From: Archegozetes longisetosus
Taxonomy: Eukaryota; Arthropoda; Arachnida; Sarcoptiformes; Trhypochthoniidae
DNA length: 64,000 nucleotides
Assembly: GCA_018873245.2 (NCBI GenBank)
Contig: JAEMBT020000001.1
Coordinates: forward strand, 15,142,220 to 15,206,219
Direction: 5' to 3'
The position numbers were made by a program, and so were the translations under genes. Below the pieces are notes generated by a model. That model did no database searches, had not been told where the DNA came from, and saw only the letters and a list, made by a program, of their open reading frames with translations. Within the stretch, counting starts at the first letter, position 1, and each line of letters starts with the position of its first letter. Shown piece after piece: positions 62,631 through 64,000 of the stretch.

Positions 62631-63103
62631 GATTTAAAGGTTGAAATATAAAAATAAAACATAACAAATATCTGAACAAAAATACCGCTAGTTCAAACTA
62701 TTTACTAAGGGATCAATTAATGAATAAAAAGTGTTACAAGCGTTATTTGTAAGGTTTGGGTAGCTAAGCAGTTTCAATAGGGCTCAGACTCCATTAGTCT
62801 CTCCATAAATTCCTTGAGAAAAATACTAAACTTTTGAGAAGTTTTCTAGACTTATTTGATCAAATCAAAACCTAAAACTAAACAGGCAATAAGAAGGTGA
62901 TCGAAAGTTTAAAAAAACAAAGTTTGGTAAGCTTAGACCGTTAAGAAAGACGAAATATATTTGAAATAAGAAGTTTAAAGGAGTAGTTTTAGCATAGACT
63001 CCCATAATTGACTCCCACAGAGTCGGCGCCATAAATAGCTTTGATCAGTAAGGCATTGACACTTCCTCCAACTTATTATCTGCATGAATAAAGAGAAATA
63101 GTA
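62631..63103. promoter_or_regulatory. Divergent promoter region, 473 bp
   Basis: Separates the start codons of the minus-strand tail-anchored gene and the plus-strand BED-finger gene. Both promoters must lie here. An ATAAATAG word at 63030 could serve the plus gene. Confidence 0.4.
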
Positions 63104-63795
63104 ATGCCGAAAACAATGTCAGATCCAATTTGGAATCATTGGACAGTGACAGTAGCTTCGGACGATGGCAAGAAAGAAAGAGTCGAATGTAAATACTGTA
63201 AGTCACACGAACAACTGAGAAATGCGCCCAAGTGTAAAAAACATACCATAAATTGCAATAAAGCACCAACTAGTGTGAGACGAAGATTTGAGCAAGATAT
63301 CAACGCTAAGCAAATGAACCGATTGCTTAAGAGTGACTTGTCGTTTAGAGCTCATACCTCACAACTTCTAGGGATCCAACACGTTGAAGATGATAATGAG
63401 TCTACACTAGTCGTAAGAGAGTCTGAACCTATTGAACAGCAAGTTAGAATCAATCCACTAGTGTTCGAGTCTGAAGTTCCAAATATTAAACACCATTCTG
63501 TTGTTAGAAGAAGAACAAAACTGAGCAATGATAGTATGAATGCTAATGCAATCGTCAAATATATCGATACCTTTCACAGGGTCAAAGAAGATATGAATTA
63601 TTTGTTAACTGAAACAACAACTGAAAGGAAAAGAGAATTTTTAAGGTGTTTTTCATTAGCAATTATTTTTATACAAATTGTTTTAAAAACTGGTGTCATA
63701 ATTATTCTTAATCTTGTCATTGTTTGAATAGTTTCGCGCTGGAAGTCATAGCTGAAAATATGTCGGAAGAGGACAAAGTTCACCTACAAAAGTAA
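63104..63795 (+). CDS. BED-type zinc-finger protein, 201 aa, 2 exons
   Basis: Exon 1 is 63104-63645 and exon 2 is 63732-63795. The donor is GTGTTT (weak) and the acceptor TTTGAATAG; 606 bases are in frame. The N-terminal BED finger has WNHW and then Cys29/Cys32 (ECKYC) and His47/Cys51 (CKKHTINC). The middle is charged and disordered. The C-terminus is helical (ANAIVKYIDTFHRVKEDMNY, then SFALEVIAENMSEEDKVHLQ across the splice). Without splicing the frame would run into hydrophobic intron sequence. BED fingers bind DNA and are common in hAT transposases and in genes derived from them. No transposase core follows here, so it may be a domesticated remnant or an ordinary small regulator. Confidence 0.65.
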
Positions 63796-63809
63796 TAAAT
63801 ATCTATGGC

Positions 63810-63815
63810 AATAAA
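63810..63815 (+). terminator. AATAAA polyadenylation signal of the BED gene
   Basis: AATAAA 15 bases past the stop codon. A second AATAAA overlaps the stop region at 63794. Confidence 0.45.
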
Positions 63816-64000
63816 TTCATTCTTAACTAATGTTATTCAAATTTATTTTCTTAAAGCGAAATCCGATCAATTAGTGGACTCTACCTATGATTACCAGAAG
63901 TCTAAACTTTAAACTAAACACACTGTTAATCATCCTATACTCCATTATCGAATAAAATTATTTCTCATATTCAATACATTCTCATTTATTAATCAAGTTC
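63816..64000. other. Window end, nothing recognised
   Basis: AT-rich 3' flank of the BED gene. Confidence 0.4.

Overview
The window is AT-rich animal nuclear DNA. Genes have short phase-consistent GT-AG introns, the conserved proteins are metazoan (TBL1/Ebi, ribosomal protein S3, a KIF13 kinesin with a C-terminal CAP-Gly domain), and DNA transposons are dense. I favour an arthropod, possibly a mite or other chelicerate. That is inference from gene style; nothing here proves the taxon.

The left part (about 1-39000) is transposon-rich and gene-poor. It holds a decayed Tc1/mariner-type element with an unusually long spacing before its last catalytic residue (2456-4118), a deleted Tc1 element (11021-12250), a Merlin/ISXO2-like element that also carries an OTU-protease reading frame (14686-17822), a hAT element with an 8-bp target duplication (35134-37478), three non-autonomous hAT-like elements (5680-6439, 8385-9537, 39886-40184), and many foldback or MITE-like palindromes. 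Two related host genes lie here on the minus strand. One is an intronless RCC1-repeat protein (6784-8133). The other is a three-exon gene with RCC1 repeats in front of a protein kinase domain (24395-27792).

The right part (about 40500-64000) is host-gene territory: TBL1/ebi (seven exons, 509 aa), RpS3 (four exons, 239 aa) and KIF13/Khc-73 (seven exons, 1899 aa, spread over 14 kb with a 6-kb intron), all on the minus strand. Beyond them a two-exon tail-anchored coiled-coil gene (minus) and a two-exon BED-finger gene (plus) are transcribed divergently from a 473-bp gap. I built the exon models by hand from splice sites, reading phase and family similarity; every model closes in frame. A partial, intron-containing duplicate of TBL1 lies at 38814-39090.

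The genes form no operon or pathway. TBL1 is a nuclear corepressor subunit, RpS3 is ribosomal, KIF13 is a cargo motor. The most unusual items are the Merlin-OTU element, the RCC1-kinase architecture with its kinase-less relative, the long-spacing mariner, and an unrecognised 101-codon frame with two in-frame stops just outside the hAT element.
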